This document shows, piece by piece, positions 18,416 through 26,065 of a stretch of 64,000 nt of DNA. A model generated the notes under the pieces. It searched no databases and was not told the origin of the DNA. It worked only from the letters and a program-made list of their open reading frames with translations. The translations under genes were made by a program, and so were the position numbers. Source of the DNA: Candidatus Manganitrophaceae bacterium (GTDB lineage: Bacteria > Nitrospirota > Nitrospiria > SBBL01 > Manganitrophaceae). Numbering within the stretch: the first letter of the stretch is position 1; each line of letters starts with the position of its first letter. The stretch is taken from NCBI GenBank assembly GCA_016200325.1, contig JACQEZ010000020.1, positions 62,001 to 126,000 on the forward strand, given 5' to 3'.

Positions 18416-18820
18416 TCAGACAACCGGTTGCTCTAATAGAACGATCTCTTCCCCATCCGGTCCCGCGATCATGGCCGCCCGCTCTCCAGGGACCGGCTCG
18501 TAAGGGGCCTTGATCAAGACGGCCTTCGACTCGATCAGCCGGCGAACCGCCTCGTCTAAATTTTCAACCTGAAAACCGATTGAGAGAGGTCCGACCGTGT
18601 TTGGACTCCATCGCTGGGCCAGCGACTGGCCCGGCTTGCCGCTATAAAGCTCGATTCGGCCGGTTCCGGAATCGAGCCAGACGATTCGTCGCCCTTTGGG
18701 GGTCCGCTCCTCTTTAAGCCGGCGGAGTCCAAGCACCTTCTCATAAAAATCAACGGAACGGTCAAGGTCGGAGGCCTGAATGGCGATGTGATGCATCTGG
18801 AAAGGATGGTTCGACGGCAT
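18416..18820 (-). CDS. VOC family (glyoxalase/bleomycin-resistance-like) protein
   Basis: 134 residues. The vicinal oxygen chelate pattern is clear: MHHIAIQASDLDRSVDFYEKVLGLRRL at the N-terminus, GRIELYSG mid-protein, GFQVENLDEAVRRL in the second beta-alpha unit and AMIAGPDGEEIVLLEQP at the C-terminus. His10/11 and the C-terminal Glu are likely metal ligands. The substrate is unknown; it could be a methylmalonyl-CoA epimerase, a glyoxalase I or another VOC enzyme. AGGA lies about eight bases before the ATG. It is followed immediately by the broken PilZ gene. Confidence 0.82.
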   Translation of the reverse strand: MPSNHPFQMHHIAIQASDLDRSVDFYEKVLGLRRLKEERTPKGRRIVWLDSGTGRIELYSGKPGQSLAQRWSPNTVGPLSIGFQVENLDEAVRRLIESKAVLIKAPYEPVPGERAAMIAGPDGEEIVLLEQPVV

Positions 18821-18848
18821 CGATTTTCCTAAGGGATCATGATGGGAA

Positions 18849-18857
18849 AGTATAACA
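18849..18857 (-). promoter_or_regulatory. Extended -10 promoter of the VOC gene
   Basis: On the minus strand TG-T-TATACT, an extended -10 element. No strong -35 was found. The leader would be about 20 bases, with AGGA before the start. Confidence 0.45.
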
Positions 18858-18900
18858 TATCAACGCTGCCGAAATGGAATCAGATTGACATCGGTGTTCA

Positions 18901-18929
18901 TTGAAAATGAAAATCAGGGGTGCTAGATT
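18901..18929 (+). promoter_or_regulatory. Promoter of the alpha/beta hydrolase gene, predicted leaderless
   Basis: TTGAAA, 17-base spacer, TAGATT. The -10 ends eight bases before the ATG at 18938, and no Shine-Dalgarno sequence lies between. Confidence 0.55.
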
Positions 18930-18937
18930 AAATCTTG

Positions 18938-19720
18938 ATGTCTGAAAAGCGAGTCACAATTCAGGGGGCGTCGATTCGATACCTCGAAGAGGGATCGGGG
19001 GAACCGATTCTCCTTCTCCCTTCCTCCGCCGGCCGCGCGACCGAATACCAGGAGCTGATCCCGCTTCTGTCGAGGCGACTTCATGTCTACGCGGTCGACT
19101 ATCCAGGGTTCGGCCGCTCAGACCCCCTTCCCGGCATCGAGGGGACCGAGGATCTGGCGGCATTTATTCTCGGATGGCTGGACGCGGTCGGCCTTCGGAA
19201 AACGCATCTGGTCGGATTTTCCCTGGGGGGTTGGATCAGTCTTCTCCTGGCGCTGGCACATCCGGAGCGGATTGAAGCCCTGATCCTGATCGCCACCTCC
19301 GCCGGGCGGCTTCCCGATGTGCCGATCGTCAGCCCTTCCGGAATGAATTTTAAGGAGATCCTCGATCGGTTTTACCATCGCAATGAAGTCCGGGAGAAGT
19401 TGGCGCGACAGCGACGGACCCTGGAAGAACGGGAGGAGGTCCTCCGCTCCTCTCAGGCATTGGCCCGTCTGGTGAAACAAAAGAAGATCATCCCGGAGCT
19501 CCATCACCGACTGAAGGAGATCCGCCTCCCCACCCTGATCCTCAGCGCCGACCATGATCGAGCGATCCCACCGGTATACCAAGAACGTCTTCATTCAGGT
19601 ATACTTTCATCGAAGCGCGCCACGTTTATCGAGACCGGCCATGCCATCGTCGCAGAGCGTCCCGATGAATTGGCGGCCGAAATTCTTACTTTCATTGAGG
19701 AGAATCCCCCGGTGCATTGA
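18938..19720 (+). CDS. Alpha/beta-fold hydrolase
   Basis: 260 residues. The nucleophile elbow is GFSLG (Ser95). The acid is in SADHDRAIP and the catalytic His in ETGHAIVAERP, giving an intact Ser-Asp-His triad. The N-terminus has GSGEPILLLPSSAG, the oxyanion region, and VDYPGFGRSD. A carboxylesterase or C-C hydrolase role is likely; the substrate cannot be told. The ATG at 18938 is chosen over the TTG three bases upstream because of the promoter position. It is divergent from the VOC gene. Confidence 0.88.
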   Translation: MSEKRVTIQGASIRYLEEGSGEPILLLPSSAGRATEYQELIPLLSRRLHVYAVDYPGFGRSDPLPGIEGTEDLAAFILGWLDAVGLRKTHLVGFSLGGWISLLLALAHPERIEALILIATSAGRLPDVPIVSPSGMNFKEILDRFYHRNEVREKLARQRRTLEEREEVLRSSQALARLVKQKKIIPELHHRLKEIRLPTLILSADHDRAIPPVYQERLHSGILSSKRATFIETGHAIVAERPDELAAEILTFIEENPPVH

Positions 19721-19780
19721 TTTCATCCCTCGGATGAAATAGAATGCGTTCCAATCTCGGGGACCCAAGCGGAGAGAGCA

Positions 19781-20602
19781 ATGAGATGCCGCGAACTGAA
19801 GGAACACCTCCCGGCCTATCTGAGGGAGGAGGTTCCCCCCGATTTACGTCAACGGATCAAATCCCACCTGCGGGGATGTAAGAAATGCAAGGCCGGCATG
19901 GAAGAGATGAAGGCCGACACGGTTGCGCCCATGGGGAAGAAAGAGAGGACTGCTTTTCCTCGCCTGGAGGTCTCCACGGCTTCTGCAGAGGAGAGCGCGT
20001 CTCCATCGACCGAGAAAGAGGGATTTTCTTCCGGTCTGAAATATCCGATTCCGGTGGCGGCGATGGCCCTTCTGGTGATAGGGGGAGTCTATTTCTATCA
20101 ACGGGGCGGATCGGATCTGAAGGCGGATCCTTCCGCAATGGAAAAGGAAGCAGCACCGGTGGTTGAAACCGCAGGCACTCCCTCGCCCTCTGAAACCGCA
20201 GGAAAGGGACCGAGCCAAACGCCGGCTTCGGCGGCACCTGTGGTTCTCGTGACCGAGGCCCCTCCCACGCCGCCGGTAAAGGTTCAAAAGGCCGAATCCC
20301 GTTCTCTCCCGCATGCGGAAGGCCGATCGACGGTCGGGAAAATAATGGAGATGAAACTCCTACTCATTTCCCGAGATGTGACTGCCGTGGCGGAGCGTGT
20401 TGAGTCACATGCCGCGGCGGCGTCAGGCAAGGTGTTGAAGAAAAATCAGAATGAGATGGAGATGAGACTGGTTCTCCTGGTGCCGGCCGAGCGGTATGAA
20501 GGCTTCCTCGAATCGCTTCAGTCGCTCGGATTGGTGAAGGAGCTTTCCAAGAAGCCTCCCCCGCCCCACGGTCCTGTGAGGGTAGCGGTGACCATCCAAT
20601 AA
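19781..20602 (+). CDS. Anti-sigma-factor-like membrane protein with zinc-finger (zf-HC2) N-terminus
   Basis: 273 residues. The N-terminal MRCRELKEHLPAYL and SHLRGCKKC segments supply the Cys/His set of a zf-HC2 anti-sigma domain (Cys3, a His, and C-x2-C). A single membrane helix (YPIPVAAMALLVIGGVYFY, about 88-106) leads to a Pro/Ala-rich periplasmic linker. The C-terminal domain (about 185-265, KLLLISRDVTAVAERVESHA, VPAERYEGFLESL) resembles the DUF4349 type. No ECF sigma factor gene is adjacent, so the partner is unknown. GGAGAGAG precedes the ATG. Confidence 0.7.
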   Translation: MRCRELKEHLPAYLREEVPPDLRQRIKSHLRGCKKCKAGMEEMKADTVAPMGKKERTAFPRLEVSTASAEESASPSTEKEGFSSGLKYPIPVAAMALLVIGGVYFYQRGGSDLKADPSAMEKEAAPVVETAGTPSPSETAGKGPSQTPASAAPVVLVTEAPPTPPVKVQKAESRSLPHAEGRSTVGKIMEMKLLLISRDVTAVAERVESHAAAASGKVLKKNQNEMEMRLVLLVPAERYEGFLESLQSLGLVKELSKKPPPPHGPVRVAVTIQ

Positions 20603-20734
20603 GCGGGCCGTCGGCAGGTAAAACGATTTTTCCTTCCTTATTCTTATTTTCTAAAAATTAATTCAAAAAAATAAAACTTTCAGTGATCGGCTTTATATAT
20701 AAAATATGCAGCCGATTGCTTGTTTGGGTGATGT

Positions 20735-22225
20735 ATGGAGCAAGGCCAGCAAAAGATCAGATCGATGTGTGCCGTCGGATTGATTGTCTATTTCATCTAT
20801 CTGGGGGCGGTGACCCTGGCGCCGTTCGATTTTCAGGAATTTTCCCAAATGCATCCCTGGGAGCGCGCTATTTCTCTATCGGCCTCCGATGTCATCTTGA
20901 ATATTATTCTCTTCCTCCCGCTCGGCGGGCTTCTCTATGGAATTTTTAAAGAGGGTTCGAACGGCCGTCGGCTTCGGGCGGTGCTCTTTATCGCGGCGAT
21001 GACGAGCCTCTCAATCGAGATCGCTCAGCTTTTTCTTCCGGAGCGGTACTCTTCTTTCAGCGACCTTTTGACCAATTCCCTCGGGGGCGGAATCGGTTTC
21101 TTCCTGGTTTGCAGAGGGGTGAGTCGAGGCTGGGCCCGACGGTTATGGAATCATCACCGGAAGTTCGCGAAGACGGCGCTTCTCCTCTATATGGGATTGC
21201 TCCTTCTGCTCGCGGGGAGTTCTTTGGAAAGGTTAAACCAGTGGGGATCGGGCGCTTCTCTTTGGGTTGGAATCGATCCGGCAGCGGAGGACGGATGGGA
21301 GGGAACGTTCTACTTTTTGGCGGTCTATGCTGAAGCGTTTGATCCGGCGCGCGTTCAAAATCATTATCAGGCCGGCGTTGCATCGGAGCGGGAGGTCTCT
21401 CTTCGGGATGCTCCGCTCGTCCTTTATACCTTTGATGAGCAGGAGGGGAACCTCGTTCACGACCACGCTCTAAAAATGCCGCCGCTCGATCTGCAACGAT
21501 TGGGCGATAAAGGGAGGTGGCTCACTCCTTCCGGTTATGTTTTTGACGGATCGACCGGTTTCCGCAGTCTCGCACCGGCTGAGAAGGTGATGAAGTCGCT
21601 TGCAGCCGGACATCGGTTCACGCTGGAGGCTTGGATCGACGCCAAGCGATTTGACTATGACCAGGCGGGGCATTTGATTTCATTGATTAGGGGAACGAAT
21701 AAAGAATACTTCATGCTTCAACAAGCGGCGACGGAAATTACATTTGAAGTCCGAAATCGGACCAAACGGGGATGGCTCGATGGGGGCAAACTTGAGACCT
21801 TCCGGTTGCGCCTCCCGCGCCCCATGAACCCGGCCCATGTAATGGCGGTCTATGATTTCGGGAGGACATTTGTTTATGTAAATGGGACGCTCGCCGCGGA
21901 AGCCATCTTGACCGACGGGCTTTTTCTCCTAACCGACCGGCTTGCTTTTCGAACGACGCGGCCCGGCGAATGCGCATTTTTAGGGGGGCTTCTGTTTTGG
22001 CCGATCGGCTTTCTGGCCGGCATTTCATATTATCCTCGGTCGAAAAGGGCCTCCGCATTAGTGGTCTTCTCTTTATGGATATTTGTTTTCGCAGTCCATC
22101 TGCTCGAAGGTCGCCATCCTCCGACCCTTTTTACCGGCGGTTTCATCGCAATTCCTTTTGGTATCGTCCTGATCGGCGTTCTCATGGGAAGGATGACGGA
22201 AATACAGCTGCCGAAGACAATGTAA
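20735..22225 (+). CDS. VanZ-like membrane protein with internal LamG/concanavalin-like domain
   Basis: 496 residues. The N-terminal 130 residues are VanZ-like: DVILNIILFLPLGGLLYG, TSLSIEIAQLFLPERYSSFSDLLTNSLGGGIG. A membrane helix near 148-165 follows. Then comes a LamG-type beta-sandwich (about 225-415; VLYTFDEQEGNLVHDH, FTLEAWIDAKRFDYDQAG, VMAVYDFGRTFVYVNG), likely periplasmic. Three membrane helices close the protein. VanZ proteins are linked to glycopeptide tolerance or envelope processes of unknown chemistry. The LamG part suggests carbohydrate binding. No ribosome binding site is evident at the ATG. Confidence 0.8.
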   Translation: MEQGQQKIRSMCAVGLIVYFIYLGAVTLAPFDFQEFSQMHPWERAISLSASDVILNIILFLPLGGLLYGIFKEGSNGRRLRAVLFIAAMTSLSIEIAQLFLPERYSSFSDLLTNSLGGGIGFFLVCRGVSRGWARRLWNHHRKFAKTALLLYMGLLLLLAGSSLERLNQWGSGASLWVGIDPAAEDGWEGTFYFLAVYAEAFDPARVQNHYQAGVASEREVSLRDAPLVLYTFDEQEGNLVHDHALKMPPLDLQRLGDKGRWLTPSGYVFDGSTGFRSLAPAEKVMKSLAAGHRFTLEAWIDAKRFDYDQAGHLISLIRGTNKEYFMLQQAATEITFEVRNRTKRGWLDGGKLETFRLRLPRPMNPAHVMAVYDFGRTFVYVNGTLAAEAILTDGLFLLTDRLAFRTTRPGECAFLGGLLFWPIGFLAGISYYPRSKRASALVVFSLWIFVFAVHLLEGRHPPTLFTGGFIAIPFGIVLIGVLMGRMTEIQLPKTM

Positions 22226-22556
22226 TGAGGCTGACGCTGGCTGGTTCTATTTATCGGTTTACCGGTTTCCTTTTGCACACTCCTTCTCTTATATATCCCG
22301 AAACGTAAAAAAAATAACCACTGAATTATTTGTCTCTCCTCATTTGAACCGTGGGGATATGAGCTGGGCCGCTCAATGGGGTCTGCACCGACATTGCTAG
22401 GCAGAGTATCGGGCATAAGACTTGCTCATACTCAAAGAGGCTTACAGGAAACGAACAGCTGGACATTCACGCTATAAGCCCGCTTCGTTTTGCCGTGTAG
22501 TGGAATAGACCGGTCACCCATAATGATGGTTATTAAAAGTGAAAGGAGGAATCTCA
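22226..22556. other. Intergenic region of about 330 bases
   Basis: Between the VanZ-LamG gene and the Ser/Gly-rich secreted protein gene. An A-rich tract lies near 22306-22316. No open frame, clear promoter or stable hairpin was recognised. The last 15 bases hold the AAAGGAGGA ribosome binding site of the next gene. Confidence 0.5.
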
Positions 22557-23039
22557 ATGAAAAAAAGTCACGGAATTTGGATTGCAATGCTCGCTACCGC
22601 ATTTATTATTTATGGAGGAGCGTCGGCCTTTGCACAGCCTTCCGTTGGAAGCGGGGACAATTCTACGTCGCCGGGTGGGGTCTCCCCGAATGAGGATAAA
22701 GGAGGGGGTAAGAGCAATTGCGCGCCGGGCGCATCCGATCCACTCTTACAACGGGAGCAATCAAAAGGGGATTTAGGCAATGGCAACGGAAGTTCTTCGG
22801 GATCCCATCAGGGAGCAATGAGCGGCAGCTCGAGTTCGGGAAGTTCTTCTAACTCTCTCGGAAGCGGATCTTCTCCTGGTTCGGCCCAGGGCGGTTCACA
22901 AGCGGATAAAGGGGGAGCGGGGGCGAACGATCCCTGTCCTCCATCCTCCACCGATCGTGGCGCCTCGGGGGGAGGAACCTCGGGAAGGAGTCCTTCCTCC
23001 GGAAGCAACTCCAGCACTTCGGACAGCATGTCGAAGTGA
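22557..23039 (+). CDS. Secreted low-complexity Ser/Gly-rich protein
   Basis: 160 residues. MKKSHGIWIAMLATAFIIYG plus ASAFA forms a signal peptide with likely cleavage after AFA. The mature part is almost entirely Ser, Gly, Asn and Pro with two cysteines (SNCAPGASDP and NDPCPPSS). It is predicted to be disordered and extracellular or periplasmic. AAAGGAGGA at 22542-22550 fixes the start at 22557 rather than the in-frame GTG at 22539. A strong terminator follows. It has no recognised family; it may be a surface or matrix component, but this is only inference from composition. Confidence 0.7.
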   Translation: MKKSHGIWIAMLATAFIIYGGASAFAQPSVGSGDNSTSPGGVSPNEDKGGGKSNCAPGASDPLLQREQSKGDLGNGNGSSSGSHQGAMSGSSSSGSSSNSLGSGSSPGSAQGGSQADKGGAGANDPCPPSSTDRGASGGGTSGRSPSSGSNSSTSDSMSK

Positions 23040-23054
23040 AAAGAGGTTCAGGAA

Positions 23055-23092
23055 AGGAGCCGCGGCCGAAGCTGCCGCGGCTCCTTTTTTTA
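23055..23092 (+). terminator. Strong rho-independent terminator
   Basis: A perfect 12-bp stem, AGGAGCCGCGGC (23055-23066) and GCCGCGGCTCCT (23074-23085), with a seven-base loop and a run of seven T. Confidence 0.93.
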
Positions 23093-23150
23093 CCTGTTTT
23101 CGGTTTTGCTGAAATAGTCGGTCGGACTTTGTCCATAATTCCATGTTGGT

Positions 23151-23179
23151 TTGCGCTTTATCCGCTTCTCGGATATTAT
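23151..23179 (+). promoter_or_regulatory. Promoter of the PilB/GspE-like gene, predicted leaderless
   Basis: TTGCGC, 17-base spacer, TATTAT. The -10 ends eight bases before the ATG at 23188. No Shine-Dalgarno sequence precedes that ATG. Confidence 0.55.
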
Positions 23180-23187
23180 TTACTCTG

Positions 23188-25077
23188 ATGAAAGAGCCAT
23201 CCTTTACAAAAAAGCGTTTGGGCGATCTCCTTTGCAATGCCGGTTTAATTACAGAGGACGATCTTCAGAAGGCCATTGATGAGAAGGGGCGGACCGGTAA
23301 ACGGATGGGGGAGGTGCTGATCGAGCTCGGTTTGGTGACCGAATTTGATATCGCCAACACGCTCGCGCAGCAGCTCGGTATTGAATACCTTCCAATGGAG
23401 ACCACCCAGATTGAACCCGAAGCGATCACGCTGATTCCTGAGAATCTTTCTAGGAAATATCTCTGCATTCCGGTCAGTATAAATAAAAGACAAATTTCTA
23501 TGGCGATGGTCGACCCATTGGATTATGAGTGTATTAAAGACATCGGCTTTCACACCGGCTTGCAAGTCCGACCCCTCATCTCTACTCGGAAGGAAATTTT
23601 AAAAGCAATTGAGCAGCACTATCATCTCGATGATTCGTTCGAAAGCATCGTTGATGAAACGGCCGATGTATTTAAGGAATCTTATCTCGAAATCTTTCCT
23701 GCCATTTCTCAATCCGAGATGACCTCCTCTGATGACTTAAAAGACAAGAGCCAGATCGCTCCGGTTATCCGGCTCTTTAACCTGATCTTTATTCGGGCCA
23801 TCAAGGCTCGGGCCAGTGATATCCATATCGACTCTCAGCGGGCCAAGGTCTCAATCCGCTTTCGAGTGGATGGTCTTTTGAAATCGGAAATGGAGCTTCC
23901 AAAATGGGTCCAGGGGGCCCTGATCTCTCGAATTAAAGTTCTGGCATCTCTTGATATCTCTGAGCGTCGTCTTCCTCAAGACGGGGCGATACGCGTTCGG
24001 CTCGACAATCGAGACATCGACCTCCGGATCGCAACCTTACCGACCCATTATGGAGAGAAAGTGGTGATCCGAATTTTGGATCAGCTTTCAACGCAAGTAA
24101 ACTTGGAGAATCTGGGGCTTTCAGAGGCCGACTATCGCCAGCTTCTTCAGTTTACACAAAAACGACAGGGGATTCTCCTCGTAACCGGGCCGACCGGAAT
24201 GGGCAAGACCTCGACCCTCTATTCTCTTATTAATAAAATTCGTTCGGAAGCGGTCAATATTATGACCGTGGAAGATCCAATCGAATACAATATCGAAGGG
24301 CTCAATCAGATCCAAGTGAAGCCCGATATCGGCCTGACTTTTGCGAATTGCCTTCGATCGATCCTCCGACAAGATCCGAACGTGGTTTTGGTTGGGGAAA
24401 TCCGAGATTTAGAAACGGCGGAAATTGCCTTCCGTGCCGCGATGACGGGCCACTTTGTGATCAGCACCCTGCATACCAACGATTCCGTCGCGACCATTGT
24501 ACGCCTGGTCGATATGGGAATCCCCCGGTATATCATTTCGAGCGCGCTGGTTGGAATCGTTGCGCAACGCCTTGTTCGGGTGATCTGCCCTCAATGCAAA
24601 ATTGAAGTGCAGGGCGCAATGGAAGGGGCGGAGCGGCTCAACAGAAAAAAAGATACGGAGCAAATCACCCAGTTATACCGAGGCAAGGGATGTAACCATT
24701 GCAATTTTACCGGCTTCTACGGCAGAACCGGTATCTTCGAAGTTCTCTCTCTCGATTCTAAAATTAAAGAAATCATCGCTTCCGGGGGGACAGAGGACGA
24801 AATTTATCGGGCGGTAGAAGATCAAGGGGTCACGTCAATGGGTGAAGATGGACTCCGAAAAATAAAAGCAGGAATCACAACGCTTGAAGAGGTCCTTCGG
24901 GTCATTGAAGTGGAGGAGGAAGTCCGGATCCTCTGCCCTCGTTGCGAACAAGCGATTCATGTCGATTTTATTGTCTGTCCGCACTGCCGTTATGAGGTTC
25001 GATCAAACTGCATCTCTTGCAGAAAGCATCTTCAGCCGGAATGGCAAATCTGTCCCTACTGCGGAAAAGAACGCTAA
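23188..25077 (+). CDS. PilB/GspE-family assembly ATPase with C-terminal zinc ribbons
   Basis: 629 residues. The N-terminal MshEN-type domain (about 1-150, RLGDLLCNAGLITEDDL) is followed by the secretion ATPase: Walker A GPTGMGKT (334-341), Asp box MTVEDPIEY, Walker B LVGEIRDLETA and His box STLHTND. The usual tetracysteine is C467/C470 with C502/C505. Beyond the normal end lie four extra CxxC pairs (583/586, 597/600, 608/611, 622/625), forming an added double zinc ribbon. It powers type IV pilus or type II secretion pilin assembly. No pilC or pilT lies beside it. The upstream in-frame ATG at 23143 precedes the promoter, so 23188 is preferred. Confidence 0.92.
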   Translation: MKEPSFTKKRLGDLLCNAGLITEDDLQKAIDEKGRTGKRMGEVLIELGLVTEFDIANTLAQQLGIEYLPMETTQIEPEAITLIPENLSRKYLCIPVSINKRQISMAMVDPLDYECIKDIGFHTGLQVRPLISTRKEILKAIEQHYHLDDSFESIVDETADVFKESYLEIFPAISQSEMTSSDDLKDKSQIAPVIRLFNLIFIRAIKARASDIHIDSQRAKVSIRFRVDGLLKSEMELPKWVQGALISRIKVLASLDISERRLPQDGAIRVRLDNRDIDLRIATLPTHYGEKVVIRILDQLSTQVNLENLGLSEADYRQLLQFTQKRQGILLVTGPTGMGKTSTLYSLINKIRSEAVNIMTVEDPIEYNIEGLNQIQVKPDIGLTFANCLRSILRQDPNVVLVGEIRDLETAEIAFRAAMTGHFVISTLHTNDSVATIVRLVDMGIPRYIISSALVGIVAQRLVRVICPQCKIEVQGAMEGAERLNRKKDTEQITQLYRGKGCNHCNFTGFYGRTGIFEVLSLDSKIKEIIASGGTEDEIYRAVEDQGVTSMGEDGLRKIKAGITTLEEVLRVIEVEEEVRILCPRCEQAIHVDFIVCPHCRYEVRSNCISCRKHLQPEWQICPYCGKER

Positions 25078-25131
25078 CGCTTACTCCCTTCTCGAATCAA
25101 CCACCCGGATAAAATCCTTCATCAATTGATG

Positions 25132-25155
25132 GGGGGCTGATTTTCATCAGCCCCC
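25132..25155. terminator. Hairpin between convergent genes, possible terminator
   Basis: A perfect 10-bp stem (GGGGGCTGAT with ATCAGCCCCC) and a four-base loop lie between the PilB/GspE gene and the convergent secreted-protein gene. No T-tract follows on either strand, so its activity as an intrinsic terminator is uncertain. Confidence 0.45.
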
Positions 25156-25166
25156 GTGAAATATCC

Positions 25167-25724
25167 CTAGAAACCGGTTGCCGAGAACCAAGCCCCCGTC
25201 GGAGAGGTCACAAAGATGATGGGTGCAATACATGGTTTGGGAAGGGCGATCTTTTCTTTAATGTTGGAATCTCCCAGGGTGTTGGCGGGGAACAATCCTG
25301 TTTGGACATTGGCGATAATGGGAGTGCCTGTATTATCGACCGACATACAGCTTACGATTGCGCGGAAGTTGGGGGCCGGATTGGTTCCGTTAAAGGGAGC
25401 GACCGGAATGACTAATCCTCGAACCCTCACCCTCAATGTGCCATCCGCCTTTAATATCCCCCTTGCGTCGGAGAGGACCCAGGGGAGTCCGCCGCCGGTG
25501 ATCCCTCGAATGGGGTTTGCCGTTCCGGTGAAGGGGGGATTGACGCCGACCATCGTCTGAAACCGTAAGATCGTCTGATTTCCCGAGTCGGTTAAGAGAT
25601 CTGCCTCGTTCGTTTCCTGTTCATTTTGTACGGTCTCGTCACTAGAGAGTTCTTTTGCTTTAACCGTTCCGGCATGGATGCTGAGAAGAAGAGAGACCAA
25701 TGCGATAAACATGAGCTTTTTCAT
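25167..25724 (-). CDS. Secreted protein of unknown function
   Basis: 185 residues from the ATG at 25724, which has an ideal AGGAGG seven bases upstream. MKKLMFIALVSLLLSIHAGT plus VKA is a signal peptide. The mature part contains FQTMVGVNPPFTGTANPI, GGGLPWVLSDARG, LRVRVRGLVIP and FRAIVSCM, with two cysteines that may form a disulfide. The compact beta-rich pattern looks like a conserved family of exported bacterial proteins, but I do not know a function. It converges with the PilB/GspE gene. A longer in-frame start at 25784 has no ribosome binding site and breaks the signal peptide. Confidence 0.75.
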   Translation of the reverse strand: MKKLMFIALVSLLLSIHAGTVKAKELSSDETVQNEQETNEADLLTDSGNQTILRFQTMVGVNPPFTGTANPIRGITGGGLPWVLSDARGILKADGTLRVRVRGLVIPVAPFNGTNPAPNFRAIVSCMSVDNTGTPIIANVQTGLFPANTLGDSNIKEKIALPKPCIAPIIFVTSPTGAWFSATGF

Positions 25725-25761
25725 GGAGCACCTCCTGTTTTTGTTCAGATCTTCAGGTTCG

Positions 25762-25884
25762 CTAGGATGACTTGAAATACTCAATCAGTAATGACGTATT
25801 TCCATTCGAAGTGTCAATATAAATATCGTCCGGCGTTTCCGTGCGAACAACCGCTGCTCGATTCACTCGTAACGAACCAGCCAT
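25762..25884 (-). CDS. Possible 40-residue small protein
   Basis: An open frame of 40 residues (MAGSLRVNRAAVVRTETPDD at the start, SLLIEYFKSS at the end) lies just upstream of, and on the same strand as, the secreted-protein gene. The composition looks protein-like and the region is otherwise gene-free. No Shine-Dalgarno sequence precedes the ATG and no family was recognised. It may be a leader peptide, a remnant, or chance. Confidence 0.28.
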   Translation of the reverse strand: MAGSLRVNRAAVVRTETPDDIYIDTSNGNTSLLIEYFKSS

Positions 25885-25914
25885 GTCTAATAAAATAAAT
25901 AGTTACTATTAATA

Positions 25915-25943
25915 TTGACTTCACACCACCGCACCAGTAAAAT
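25915..25943 (+). promoter_or_regulatory. Promoter of the PrmC-like gene
   Basis: TTGACT, 17-base spacer, TAAAAT. Transcription would start near 25950, leaving a leader of about 70 to 115 bases depending on the start codon used. The rest of the gap from 25725 to 26065 holds only the possible small frame on the minus strand. Confidence 0.6.
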
Positions 25944-26065
25944 CGAAAATTCAGGCCCGGTATTTTCCGTAATAAGATGCGGCGCTTATAACCTCCACAT
26001 CTGAAGAGCGGTGCGTTTTGTCGGGGAGGTCTTCGGCGCAGTTAACAGATTTCATTGAGTTGCCA

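Noticed and set aside
20683-20949. 88-residue frame over the VanZ gene start
   Set aside because: It reads the same DNA in another frame than the VanZ domain, which has clear family motifs.
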